From Nostoc sp. 'Peltigera membranacea cyanobiont' N6 (GTDB lineage: Bacteria; Cyanobacteriota; Cyanobacteriia; Cyanobacteriales; Nostocaceae), in contig NZ_CP026681.1 of NCBI RefSeq assembly GCF_002949735.1, positions 3,796,501 through 3,860,500 on the forward strand: a stretch of DNA of 64,000 nucleotides, written 5' to 3'. The translations under genes and the position numbers were made by a program. Shown here piece by piece: positions 29,493-37,433 of this stretch; positions within the stretch are counted from its first letter, which is position 1, and the number at the start of each line of letters is the position of its first letter. The notes beneath the pieces were generated by a model. It did not search any database and was not told the origin of the DNA. It worked only from the letters and a program-made list of their open reading frames with translations.

Positions 29493-32084
29493 TCACATAA
29501 TATTTAATGGGTCTACATCAATAGTTAGACTAACAGAGGGCGGACAAAGCGATCGCACTTCTTCCCAATCTGGCAATTGTGGCAAGGCATCGGGGGCAAA
29601 TTTTATCAAGATTTGCCAGCGATAACGATTAGCTACCCGTAAAATACTCGCTGGTGCTGGGCCTAATATCTCAAATTCTTCTTCTGTACTCAAGGTTGTG
29701 GCGATGATTTGCGCGGTATTTTGCACTTGAATGGGATCGAGACTACTTAAGCGCAACAAAATTAACCGCCCATAAGGGGGATAATTGAGGGCTTGGCGTT
29801 GTTCTAATTCGGCTTGGGAGAAAGTGTGATAATCGTGCGATCGCACTGCTGCAATTACCTGATGCTCTGTAGTGTAAGTTTGTACAATCACCCTCCCCGG
29901 ATCGTCACCTCTACCAGCCCGTCCAGCGACTTGAGTCAAGGTTTGAAATGCCCGTTCGCTGGCGCGATAATCTGATAAATTTAGCAATCCATCGGCGGCG
30001 ACAACGCCCACAAGTGTCACCTGTGGTAAATCCAAACCTTTGGTAAGCATTTGCGTACCCACTAATAAATCTGCTTCGCCGTTAGCAAATTGGGTGAGTA
30101 GAGTTCGATGTGAGCCTTTGTTGCGGGTGGTATCGCTATCAAAACGAATCAAGCGCAACTCTGGAAACTGTCGCGCTAATTCTTGTGTGACTCGCTGAGT
30201 ACCGCTACCGAAAAATTTCAGGTAAGGGGAACTACAATCGGGGCAGAATTTGGGATGCGATCGCGCATAATTACAATAATGACACCGCAATAATTCCGGC
30301 GCTTTCTCTTCGGTGTGGTGGTACGCCAGCGAAACATCACAGTGCGGACATTCCAACACATATCCACAACTGCGGCAAGATACAAAAGTACTGTGTCCCC
30401 GACGATGAATAAATAAAATTCCCTGTTGTTTTCTCTCTTGCAACTGTTGCAAAGCTTCTTGTAGCGATCTACTAAATATAGAACGATTTCCCTGCTGCAA
30501 CTCTTGCCGCATATCAACGATTTCCACCGGCGGTAAAGGGCGGGAATTGACACGTTCGGGCAAACTTAAGTAATAACTTCTGCCTGCTAACTTCTGATTT
30601 AGGAGTGATGAATTAAGATTTCTTTCTTGTCCCCCCTCTCTGCTTGCGGAGAGGGGGTTAGGGGGTGAGGTTCCGACGCTTACCCAACTCTCCAACGAAG
30701 GCGTAGCTGAACCCAACACCAAGGGGCAATTTTCTAATTCTGCTCGCCATTGGGCAACGGTGCGGGCGTGGTAGGTGGGTATGGGTGAGTCTTGCTTAAA
30801 GCTGCTGTCGTGTTCTTCATCTAAAATAATTAAACCCAAGTTGGGCAAAGGGGCGAAAACGGCGCTGCGCGTACCAATGACAACTTGCGGTTCTCCTGTG
30901 AGCATAAGCCGCCAAGTGTCGTAACGTTCGCCGTCGGAGAGGGCGCTGTGATACACGCTAACTTTATTGCCAAAACGGGCGCGAAAACGATCGGTTAGCT
31001 GGGGTGTAAGTCCAATTTCTGGGACTAAAACGAGGGCGGATTTGCCTTGATTGATGAGAGGTGCGATCGCTTGCAAATATACTTCGGTTTTTCCTGAGCC
31101 TGTCACCCCATGCAATAAAACTTCAGCAAATCCATCTAGTGTCTGGATTGTCGCTAAGGCGCTAGCTTGGGCAGTAGTTAAGGATTTAGCCCCATCACCG
31201 GCTAATGCTGGCCCCTGTTCGGTTCGCAATACTTCCCGTTCTTCAATAACGATGTAACCCTTTTGTCCCAAGGTTTTGAGGATAGAGGAACTAGCATTAC
31301 AAATTTGCAGTAATTCATTTTGCCACAACTCCCCATTATGCCGCCGCAGCACTTCCAAAATCTCTCGTTGGCGGGTAGTTAAGTCGCTATCGATTGCACC
31401 TGTAAGCGTAACTGCTTTTTGCAGCTTTGGTCGAGCCAGCCGTGGCGGTTCCAAGTAGCTTTCTACTAAACCGAATCGCAGCAACTCCCGAATTCCCCGA
31501 TAAGCAGATTTGACTTTTTGTTGAAGGTAAGCGAAACTATAATCCCCCGCAGGCTGCCCTTGCAAAAGTTCCCAAACTTGCCGCGCGGTTGGAGTTAAAA
31601 AAGCTGAAGGATTAGGAGATGCCAGTAAATAACTACTCCCCCCTGCCCGCCCTCCTCTAACCAGACGGAGGCGACGTTGCGATCGCCCCAGCAACCCTGG
31701 TGGTAGAGCAACCCGGATTACTTGAATCAGGGGCGTATAGTAATATGCAGCAACTCGATTGAGTAATTCCCAATAAGCACTTGGGAAAAATCCAACGCTG
31801 ACTATATCTTCTACCTCCCGGATTTTTTCTGGTGCTAAATCGATATTTGGTTGTGCCAGTAACCGAATTGCGATCGCTCCTAATTGTTGTGCCCCAAATG
31901 GCACGCTCAAAATATCTCCTGGTTTTATTTCTAACTGGGCTGGCAATCGATAAGTAAATAATCCTGTACTTCCTGGACAGTCTACCAATACTTCAACCCA
32001 CCTATTAAGAGTTGTACCTGAATGGTACGATTCACTAGCTTGAGCCACCACTAAGGGAGATAAATTTACATCATTAATATACAT
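29493..32084 (-). CDS. priA: Primosomal protein N' (PriA helicase)
   Basis: PriA is the DExH-type helicase that recognises abandoned replication forks and reloads the replisome. The 863-residue protein has an N-terminal DNA-binding part, Walker A GVTGSGKTEVYL, DEEH box ILDEEHDSSFKQ, and zinc-binding cysteines (CRSCGYVLECPHC, then CHYCN and FCPDCSS). The helicase C-terminal motifs are GTQMLTKGLD and QVAGRAGRGDDPG. Bacterial PriA is usually 730-840 residues. Part of the excess is an insert around residues 471-500 (TSPPNPLSASREGGQE and following) just after the ATPSLESW motif, translated from a dispersed palindromic repeat. Active-site motifs are intact, so it should be functional. Confidence 0.95.
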   Translation of the reverse strand: MYINDVNLSPLVVAQASESYHSGTTLNRWVEVLVDCPGSTGLFTYRLPAQLEIKPGDILSVPFGAQQLGAIAIRLLAQPNIDLAPEKIREVEDIVSVGFFPSAYWELLNRVAAYYYTPLIQVIRVALPPGLLGRSQRRLRLVRGGRAGGSSYLLASPNPSAFLTPTARQVWELLQGQPAGDYSFAYLQQKVKSAYRGIRELLRFGLVESYLEPPRLARPKLQKAVTLTGAIDSDLTTRQREILEVLRRHNGELWQNELLQICNASSSILKTLGQKGYIVIEEREVLRTEQGPALAGDGAKSLTTAQASALATIQTLDGFAEVLLHGVTGSGKTEVYLQAIAPLINQGKSALVLVPEIGLTPQLTDRFRARFGNKVSVYHSALSDGERYDTWRLMLTGEPQVVIGTRSAVFAPLPNLGLIILDEEHDSSFKQDSPIPTYHARTVAQWRAELENCPLVLGSATPSLESWVSVGTSPPNPLSASREGGQERNLNSSLLNQKLAGRSYYLSLPERVNSRPLPPVEIVDMRQELQQGNRSIFSRSLQEALQQLQERKQQGILFIHRRGHSTFVSCRSCGYVLECPHCDVSLAYHHTEEKAPELLRCHYCNYARSHPKFCPDCSSPYLKFFGSGTQRVTQELARQFPELRLIRFDSDTTRNKGSHRTLLTQFANGEADLLVGTQMLTKGLDLPQVTLVGVVAADGLLNLSDYRASERAFQTLTQVAGRAGRGDDPGRVIVQTYTTEHQVIAAVRSHDYHTFSQAELEQRQALNYPPYGRLILLRLSSLDPIQVQNTAQIIATTLSTEEEFEILGPAPASILRVANRYRWQILIKFAPDALPQLPDWEEVRSLCPPSVSLTIDVDPLNIM
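30632..30657. repeat. Palindromic repeat inside priA
   Basis: CCCCCTCTC (30632-30640) and GAGAGGGGG (30649-30657) form a perfect 9-bp stem around TGCTTGCG, followed by TTAGGGGGTGAGG. In cyanobacterial genomes text of this kind (ccccctaaccccctctccgc) is a common intergenic repeat. Here it is translated as part of PriA. Confidence 0.75.
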
Positions 32085-32884
32085 AGTTGCTGACTTTATA
32101 GTTAGATGTTTTCCTCACATAGCTGGTCAAAATTAACCTAGCTAAATAAACTCTAATTTTTTGCTTTCTTAAATTTAAATAGTATTTCTCAATACTGTTA
32201 TCATTCATAATACTTGATAAGTTTCCTCTTATGTAATCTACTAGACAAATTCGTATCAACTATACATGCAATAAATATTTGGTATCCACTATACAAATAA
32301 AAGCATGTCGGCACTTGCTGCAACAGTTGCTCTATCTACTAAATAGGGAGTAGCCTTTTTCCGCCTATCGATAGATATTCAACCCTTTCTGTATATGAGA
32401 TGCTTTTATACAAGTAAGATCGTCCCAAATTAAGCTGCCATTATTGTAATTTGTATCATCTTGGTTACTTGAAATTGATAATTCATAACCCCATCACCAG
32501 GTTTTGAGTTTATCTAGTGACTTCCAATACATAAACATAAAAATATTTATTTAGAAAAATATATGAAAGTTTAAGAAATTTGGATAGTTAGCTGAAAATT
32601 TTATGTTTGTTTAAGTTGAGAAAGTTTGAGGGGGTTTGACATATTTGATAATTAAGAAAAAAATGAAGAATATAATCTGTTGGAAGCCTGAGAAGAAAGT
32701 TTTGTTGGGTGCTAAGGTTAGTTTCGTTATAGGTTGTATCTAACTGTAACCCGTAGGTTGTCGGTAGATACATATTTTTATTCCTGAATAGAAATTAGCA
32801 GAAGCTTCTATTTGCCATATAAACAGGTGCATTCGTCCATTAGGGAAAACTACCAAGCCTCAAAGGAGTAGCTGAAACTAAATT
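32085..32884. other. Long intergenic region upstream of the sigma factor gene
   Basis: This is 800 bp, AT-rich, with no supported gene; minus-strand frames of about 60 codons have no coding character. It presumably carries the priA and sigma factor promoters. AAAGGAG at 32862-32868 is the likely ribosome-binding site of the sigma factor. Confidence 0.5.
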
Positions 32885-34057
32885 ATGTACCAAACAAAAC
32901 AACAATCCCTAAAGGAAACTATGAATATTGTTGAATTGGGAAAAATGGAAATACTGGAGAATGTTGCTGATATTGAAGAACCATCACTCGATAGTTTAGA
33001 TGCAGTAGCAGATGAAGAGACTCCAATTGTAGTAGAAAATCTGGAATCAGATGAACGCGACGGGGATAATATGGCCGCGGCCCGTCCTTCGGGATACAAT
33101 AAAACCGAGCATGATGATGCTGTCGGCGCGTTTTTTAAAGAGATGGCGCGTTATCCGCTTCTAAAAGCTGATGAAGAGGTGGAGTTAGCGCGGCGAGTTA
33201 GGTTTCTAGAGGAAATTAGGGAATTACAAGCTGCTTTAAACTTAAAACTGGGACAAGAACCGAGCAAACTAGAAGTAGCTTCCGAGCTAGAAATGACGGA
33301 AAAACAACTCGAAAGTCGCTTGTATCAAGGTAGAGTAGCGAAACGCAAAATGATTCGCTCTAACTTGAGATTAGTAGTATCTATTGCCAAGCGATATCTA
33401 AATCGGGGAGTGCCTTTTCTGGATTTAATTCAGGAAGGAGCAATGGGTTTAAATCGCGCTACAGAAAAGTTCGATCCAGACAAGGGATACAAGTTTTCTA
33501 CTTACGCCTATTGGTGGATTAGACAAGCGATTACTAGGGCGATAGCTAACGATGCGCGGACAATTCGGCTACCTATTCATATTGTTGAAAAGCTTAACAA
33601 GCTGAAAAAAGCGCAACGAGAACTCAAACAAAAACTCTGTCGTAATCCTACCGAAGGTGAAATGGCAGAAACTTTGGAAATTAGCGTCCAACAACTACGC
33701 CAACTACAACAATTACGCCGTCAAGCACTTTCTCTTAACCACCGCGTTGGTAAAGAAGAAGACACGGAATTGATGGATTTGCTCGAAGATGAAGATAATC
33801 TGTCTCCAGAAGCAAAAATGAATGAAAACATGATGCGTCAGGAGATTTGGGAAGTATTGGGTGACGTGTTAACTCCACGGGAGAAAGATGTAATTTCTCT
33901 GCGCTATGGCTTGACAACCAGCGAACCCTGTACCTTAGAAGAAGTTGGCAATATGTTCAATCTTTCTCGCGAGCGAGTGCGTCAAATTCAAAGCAAAGCC
34001 ATGCGGAAATTGCGCCGTCCTCATATAGCTAAACGCTTAAAAGGTTGGTTGATTTAG
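32885..34057 (+). CDS. Group 2 (non-essential, primary-like) RNA polymerase sigma factor
   Basis: This is a 390-residue sigma-70 family protein. Region 1.1 of the housekeeping factor is replaced by an acidic N terminus of about 80 residues. Regions 1.2 (VGAFFKEMARYPLLKADEEV), 2 (NLRLVVSIAKRYLNRGVPFL, the YAYWWIRQAITRAI core of 2.3-2.4), 3 and 4 (LTPREKDVISLRYGL, NLSRERVRQIQSKAMRKLR) are complete. This is the pattern of cyanobacterial group 2 sigma factors (SigB-SigE and others), which act in nitrogen, carbon and stress responses. I cannot assign the exact paralogue, though SigC is possible. Start: ATG 32885, or ATG 32921, which has AAAGGA closer to it. Confidence 0.93.
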   Translation: MYQTKQQSLKETMNIVELGKMEILENVADIEEPSLDSLDAVADEETPIVVENLESDERDGDNMAAARPSGYNKTEHDDAVGAFFKEMARYPLLKADEEVELARRVRFLEEIRELQAALNLKLGQEPSKLEVASELEMTEKQLESRLYQGRVAKRKMIRSNLRLVVSIAKRYLNRGVPFLDLIQEGAMGLNRATEKFDPDKGYKFSTYAYWWIRQAITRAIANDARTIRLPIHIVEKLNKLKKAQRELKQKLCRNPTEGEMAETLEISVQQLRQLQQLRRQALSLNHRVGKEEDTELMDLLEDEDNLSPEAKMNENMMRQEIWEVLGDVLTPREKDVISLRYGLTTSEPCTLEEVGNMFNLSRERVRQIQSKAMRKLRRPHIAKRLKGWLI

Positions 34058-34390
34058 TTACATTTACAAAGATAGAGATGTAATACCTGACCTAATTAGC
34101 TTAACTAACGAATATGGATCGAATAAAGTGCAAAGCTTTCAATTTCGTAGGATGTGTTATCGCGTAGCGTAACGCACCATCATCAATTTTAGGTGCGTTA
34201 GGATAAATGTTCATAACACACCCTACAAAACTTGCTCTTTATTAAATCCACATTCCTAACGAATGAAGGCGAGCTTGTATCTGTATATTTCTTGAGCTTC
34301 ATCTATCAACATCTACAAAAACCGGGCATTCTGTACCTTTTTTCGGCTTTTATTTAGTCATTACTCAAAAAAATTGCCCAGTTGCCTATA
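34058..34390. repeat. Intergenic region with a GTAGGATGTGTTA...AACACACCCTAC hairpin repeat
   Basis: After the sigma factor gene, 34147-34228 holds a long imperfect inverted repeat: TAGGATGTGTTATCGCGTAG and GCGTAACGCACC on one side, AGGTGCGTTAGG and ATAACACACCCTAC on the other. Related copies lie at 49426-49495, 55939-55975 and 19234-19275. It may act as a transcription terminator or be a non-autonomous element. Confidence 0.65.
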
Positions 34391-34425
34391 GACTATGGAC
34401 TATGAACTATGGACTATAGACTAAT
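34391..34425. repeat. Five GACTATG-type heptamers abutting a start codon
   Basis: GACTATG, GACTATG, AACTATG, GACTATA and GACTAAT run in perfect 7-bp phase and end inside the start codon of the acetyltransferase gene. The unit itself supplies ATG codons in several frames. Confidence 0.85.
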
Positions 34426-34918
34426 GACTTCGTGTAGCAATTTGATTTTGCGTTTTGCTGAACCAACTGATTACAGCGTACTATTTCAATTAATTCAGGG
34501 GCTTGCTGAGTATGAAAAATTATCTCACGCTGTCACTGGCAATGCTCTGACACTGAAAGAGCATTTATTTGGCTCGCACAGATATATAGAAGCGATTTTA
34601 GCAGAATCTGCCGGTCAAGCTGTTGGTTTTGCCCTATTTTTTCATAATTATTCAACATTTTTGACCAAGCCAGGAATTTATCTGGAAGACTTATTTGTTT
34701 TACCAGAATATCGTAGGCAAGGTATTGGTAAGGCTCTGATTACTAAATTAGCCCAGATAACTATAGAACGTGACTGTGGAAGATTAGAATGGAGTGTGTT
34801 GGATTGGAACGAACCAGCTAAAGCATTCTACCGCAGTATGGGAGCATCTATATTAGATGATTGGCGAATTTGCCGTGTTACAGAAGATGCGCTTACTCAG
34901 TTAGGAACTGTTAAATAA
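34424..34918 (+). CDS. GNAT-family N-acetyltransferase
   Basis: This is a GNAT acetyltransferase of about 164 residues. The acetyl-CoA binding motif is clear: LEDLFVLPEYRRQGIGKALI (motif A, R/QxxGxG/A), followed by LEWSVLDWNEPAKAFYRSMGA near the C terminus. It resembles the diamine/spermidine acetyltransferase-like subgroup by its EYEKL and FFHNYSTFLTKPGIYLEDLF text, but the substrate is not certain. I choose ATG 34424 because the earlier ATG at 34409 lies wholly inside the heptamer repeats. Neither start has a ribosome-binding site. Confidence 0.9.
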   Translation: MTSCSNLILRFAEPTDYSVLFQLIQGLAEYEKLSHAVTGNALTLKEHLFGSHRYIEAILAESAGQAVGFALFFHNYSTFLTKPGIYLEDLFVLPEYRRQGIGKALITKLAQITIERDCGRLEWSVLDWNEPAKAFYRSMGASILDDWRICRVTEDALTQLGTVK

Positions 34919-35205
34919 AAAACAAAGGATGAAGTATAAAAGATGAATATTTTGAATATTTCATCCTTAAACGCCTATCATTTTTCGGTTATAAAATATT
35001 AAATATTTATATAAATTTGCATTTTCACGATCGGCGTAAATGAAAAGCAGTTTGTCGCTAGATATGACTCTGTATCTAAAAACCAAAAAATTCAAAAATT
35101 TTAAAGCGAAGTTTGACAGCTTGTCGTTTGACTATAGGAGCGGCTCAACTGACAATTATGGAGGATATTGAACCCAATAAGCCGTTATTGCAGAGAGAAC
35201 ACGAA

Positions 35206-35541
35206 ATGAAAAAATTGATTACAGTCATGCTGTTAGGCATAGCAATCTTCACCTTTGCCTTCAGCAGTCCAGCTTTGGCAGGGGATGCTGTTGGTGGAGC
35301 TAAAGTATTTAGTGCTAATTGTGCTTCTTGTCACGCTGGAGGTAAGAATCTGGTTCAAGCTGCCAAAAGTCTGAAGAAAGACGCTTTGGAAAAGTATGAT
35401 ATGTACTCAGCAGAGGCGATTATTGCCCAGGTTACAAAAGGTAAAAATGCCATGCCTGCTTTCGGCAAACGTTTGAAAGATAGCCAGATTGAAGATGTAG
35501 CGGCTTATGTGCTTTCACAAGCAGATAAGGACTGGAAGTAG
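35206..35541 (+). CDS. petJ: Cytochrome c6 precursor
   Basis: Cytochrome c6 is the soluble lumenal haem protein that carries electrons from cytochrome b6f to photosystem I, or to cytochrome oxidase, and replaces plastocyanin when copper is scarce. The 111-residue precursor has a lumen-targeting signal peptide cut after ALA (residue 25), giving a mature start GDAVGGAKVF. The haem site is CASCH (39-43) and the axial methionine is Met83 (NAMPAFG). The tail DVAAYVLSQADKDW is typical. A longer in-frame reading from 35113 exists, but the signal peptide starts at 35206, so the ATG there is preferred. Confidence 0.96.
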   Translation: MKKLITVMLLGIAIFTFAFSSPALAGDAVGGAKVFSANCASCHAGGKNLVQAAKSLKKDALEKYDMYSAEAIIAQVTKGKNAMPAFGKRLKDSQIEDVAAYVLSQADKDWK

Positions 35542-35567
35542 ACTAACATCTAACTTCAAAAATTAGC

Positions 35568-35597
35568 AATTTGCGGGGCTTTTGTCCCGCGAATTTT
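35568..35597 (+). terminator. Rho-independent-type terminator after petJ
   Basis: AATT-T-GCGGG pairs with CCCGC-G-AATT around the loop GCTTTTGT, then TT. It lies 26 bp after the cytochrome c6 stop codon. The T run is short, so efficiency is uncertain. Confidence 0.6.
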
Positions 35598-35710
35598 AGG
35601 ATTGCCGAAATTTTCAAATTAGGATGCTTATACCAATTTTGGATTAAAAGTCTTGATAAAAAGACTGTTTCAAGAATATCAAACAATACTACCTATCCTA
35701 AGTTGGTACT

Positions 35711-36634
35711 ATGGATAATTTCTGGCGATTATTTATCAGTGTAATTATTGCTGTTTCTCTCACTTTTTTGACTTTATCTGCACATTCAGCACCCGTTTTA
35801 ATTACCCAAATTACAGCGAGTGATTTCTTGCAGTTGGGTGTAGATAAGATGCGGCGCGGTAATTACCAGGAAGCAATAGAGAATTTCAATCAGGCAATTG
35901 AAGTTGAGAAAGATTTGGCTTTTGCTTATAGCGATCGCTGTCTTGCTTATCTCCAATTACAAGATTACCATCAAGCGATCGCAGATTGTACCCAAGCCAT
36001 AAATTTTGCACCTGATGACTCTGAGGCTTATCTGAACCGGGGAGTAGCACACTACAGACAAGGAGATTATCCTGCTGCCATTGTCGATCATAATCGAGCG
36101 ATCGCACTTAAACCCTACGATTTTCGAGCTTACTACAACCGAGCATTAGCCCGCGCTGGGGATGGGAAAGACTCGGAGGCAATTCTTGACTTTAATTTAG
36201 CTTTAGCTCAAATTCCCCGAATCCCTAGCTTACTGCTTGCAGATATCTACAATGACAGAGGTTTAGCGCATTTTGTCTTGCAAGATACCCAAGCAGCGAT
36301 GCTCGACTTTAATCTAGCAATTCGTCTCAACGCTAACGATTATCGAGCTTATTTTAACCGGGGTTGCGCTTGCGGACGAAATAGAGATGACTTTGGTGCA
36401 GTGCGTGATTTTTCTCAAGTTATCAGACTCAACCCCAGTAATGCTCAGGCTTACGTTAATCGGGGAATAGCTCGTTATCGCTTAGGATATCATTTAGATG
36501 CAATGTCTGATTTACAAAAAGCATCTGAGTACTTTGATAATCAAGGAAAGAGAGTCGCCTACGAAAAAACTCTCGATTTGCTGAAGAATTTGCGACAAAA
36601 AATTTCTTCTGTAACTGAAATCGCTTTTTTATAA
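35711..36634 (+). CDS. Exported TPR-repeat protein
   Basis: This 307-residue protein has an N-terminal hydrophobic segment (FISVIIAVSLTFLTLSAHS) that looks like a signal peptide or anchor, followed by about six tetratricopeptide repeats from residue 38 to 290. Repeated patterns include YQEAIENFNQAIEV, YHQAIADCTQAINFAP, YPAAIVDHNRAIALKP, AAMLDFNLAIRLNA and GAVRDFSQVIRLNP. TPR arrays mediate protein-protein contacts; no partner can be deduced. The gene ends 11 bp from the convergent Uma2 gene. Confidence 0.9.
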   Translation: MDNFWRLFISVIIAVSLTFLTLSAHSAPVLITQITASDFLQLGVDKMRRGNYQEAIENFNQAIEVEKDLAFAYSDRCLAYLQLQDYHQAIADCTQAINFAPDDSEAYLNRGVAHYRQGDYPAAIVDHNRAIALKPYDFRAYYNRALARAGDGKDSEAILDFNLALAQIPRIPSLLLADIYNDRGLAHFVLQDTQAAMLDFNLAIRLNANDYRAYFNRGCACGRNRDDFGAVRDFSQVIRLNPSNAQAYVNRGIARYRLGYHLDAMSDLQKASEYFDNQGKRVAYEKTLDLLKNLRQKISSVTEIAFL

Positions 36635-36645
36635 GACTGTAAAAG

Positions 36646-37272
36646 CTATACAGGGTATGCACCAGCTTGAAAAATTTGTTCGGCAGTTAAATTTAATTCG
36701 GGGAAGGTAGGTGAGATAATGCGATCGCTACCTTGAAACTGGCTGACTTGATATTCTCCCTCAATTAAAGTATAAAGTGAGACAGTTCGTTGTTTGGGGT
36801 TGCCAATAAATCGCCTACCACCTAAAGCAGCGTAGTCTACAATCCAGTATTCTGGTATACCTACAGCTTCGTAATCAGCAGCTTTTTTTAAATAATCATC
36901 ACGCCAATTGCTACTCACTACCTCAACTACTAAGGGTATTGATTCCGCTTGGCTTACAGTAGATTCTTTTTTCCACACAGGTTCGTTTACTAAATTAGGG
37001 CGATTCAATATCAGCACATCTGGCGAGTAAGCAGATTCATTTTCAGGCGGTCTGACTAATACTGTTTTGGGTATGAAGTAGGGGAAATTTAAACGAATAC
37101 ACTCTCTAGTAATTTCAAAGGCTAAAAATCCAACTACCTCTTCATGGTCGCCAGTGGGTTGCGGCATCTCTACAATTACTCCATCATGCAATTCATAACG
37201 TTTTCCTGTGTTGTCAGGATATTTAGCAACGAATTCATCGAATGTAACTAGTTTACGTAAGGTTTGAATCAT
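36646..37272 (-). CDS. Uma2-family (DUF820) putative endonuclease
   Basis: This 208-residue protein belongs to the Uma2/DUF820 family, greatly expanded in cyanobacteria and predicted to have a PD-(D/E)xK restriction-endonuclease fold. Family blocks are RYELHDGVIVEMPQPTGDHE near the start, the DVLILNRP strand with the candidate catalytic Asp, LVVEVVSSNWRDD..KAADYEA with the Glu and Lys, and GIPEYWIVDY. The function of the family in cyanobacteria is not established, although it is often linked to mobile DNA. Length is typical. Confidence 0.92.
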   Translation of the reverse strand: MIQTLRKLVTFDEFVAKYPDNTGKRYELHDGVIVEMPQPTGDHEEVVGFLAFEITRECIRLNFPYFIPKTVLVRPPENESAYSPDVLILNRPNLVNEPVWKKESTVSQAESIPLVVEVVSSNWRDDYLKKAADYEAVGIPEYWIVDYAALGGRRFIGNPKQRTVSLYTLIEGEYQVSQFQGSDRIISPTFPELNLTAEQIFQAGAYPV

Positions 37273-37355
37273 TCTATTGTGTTTGTAAAACGTCCAGTTT
37301 TCTTAATGTTAACGTAATTCCTAATTACTACATAGTAGTAAATAAATTATATGAT

Positions 37356-37386
37356 AAAAAAAGCCTCTATCCAAGTGGGAGAGAGG
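37356..37386 (-). terminator. Rho-independent terminator of glgX
   Basis: On the minus strand CCTCTCTCC pairs with GGATAGAGG (one mismatch) around a 5-base loop, followed by C and seven T residues. It lies 47 bp after the glgX stop codon. Confidence 0.75.
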
Positions 37387-37433
37387 AAGACAATCGGGGT
37401 TTTTGGTCTACTCTAGGACTTTTCAAACATCCT

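Noticed and set aside
32588..32773. Minus-strand 61-codon frame upstream of the sigma factor gene
   Set aside because: AT-rich random composition, no ribosome-binding site and no family resemblance.
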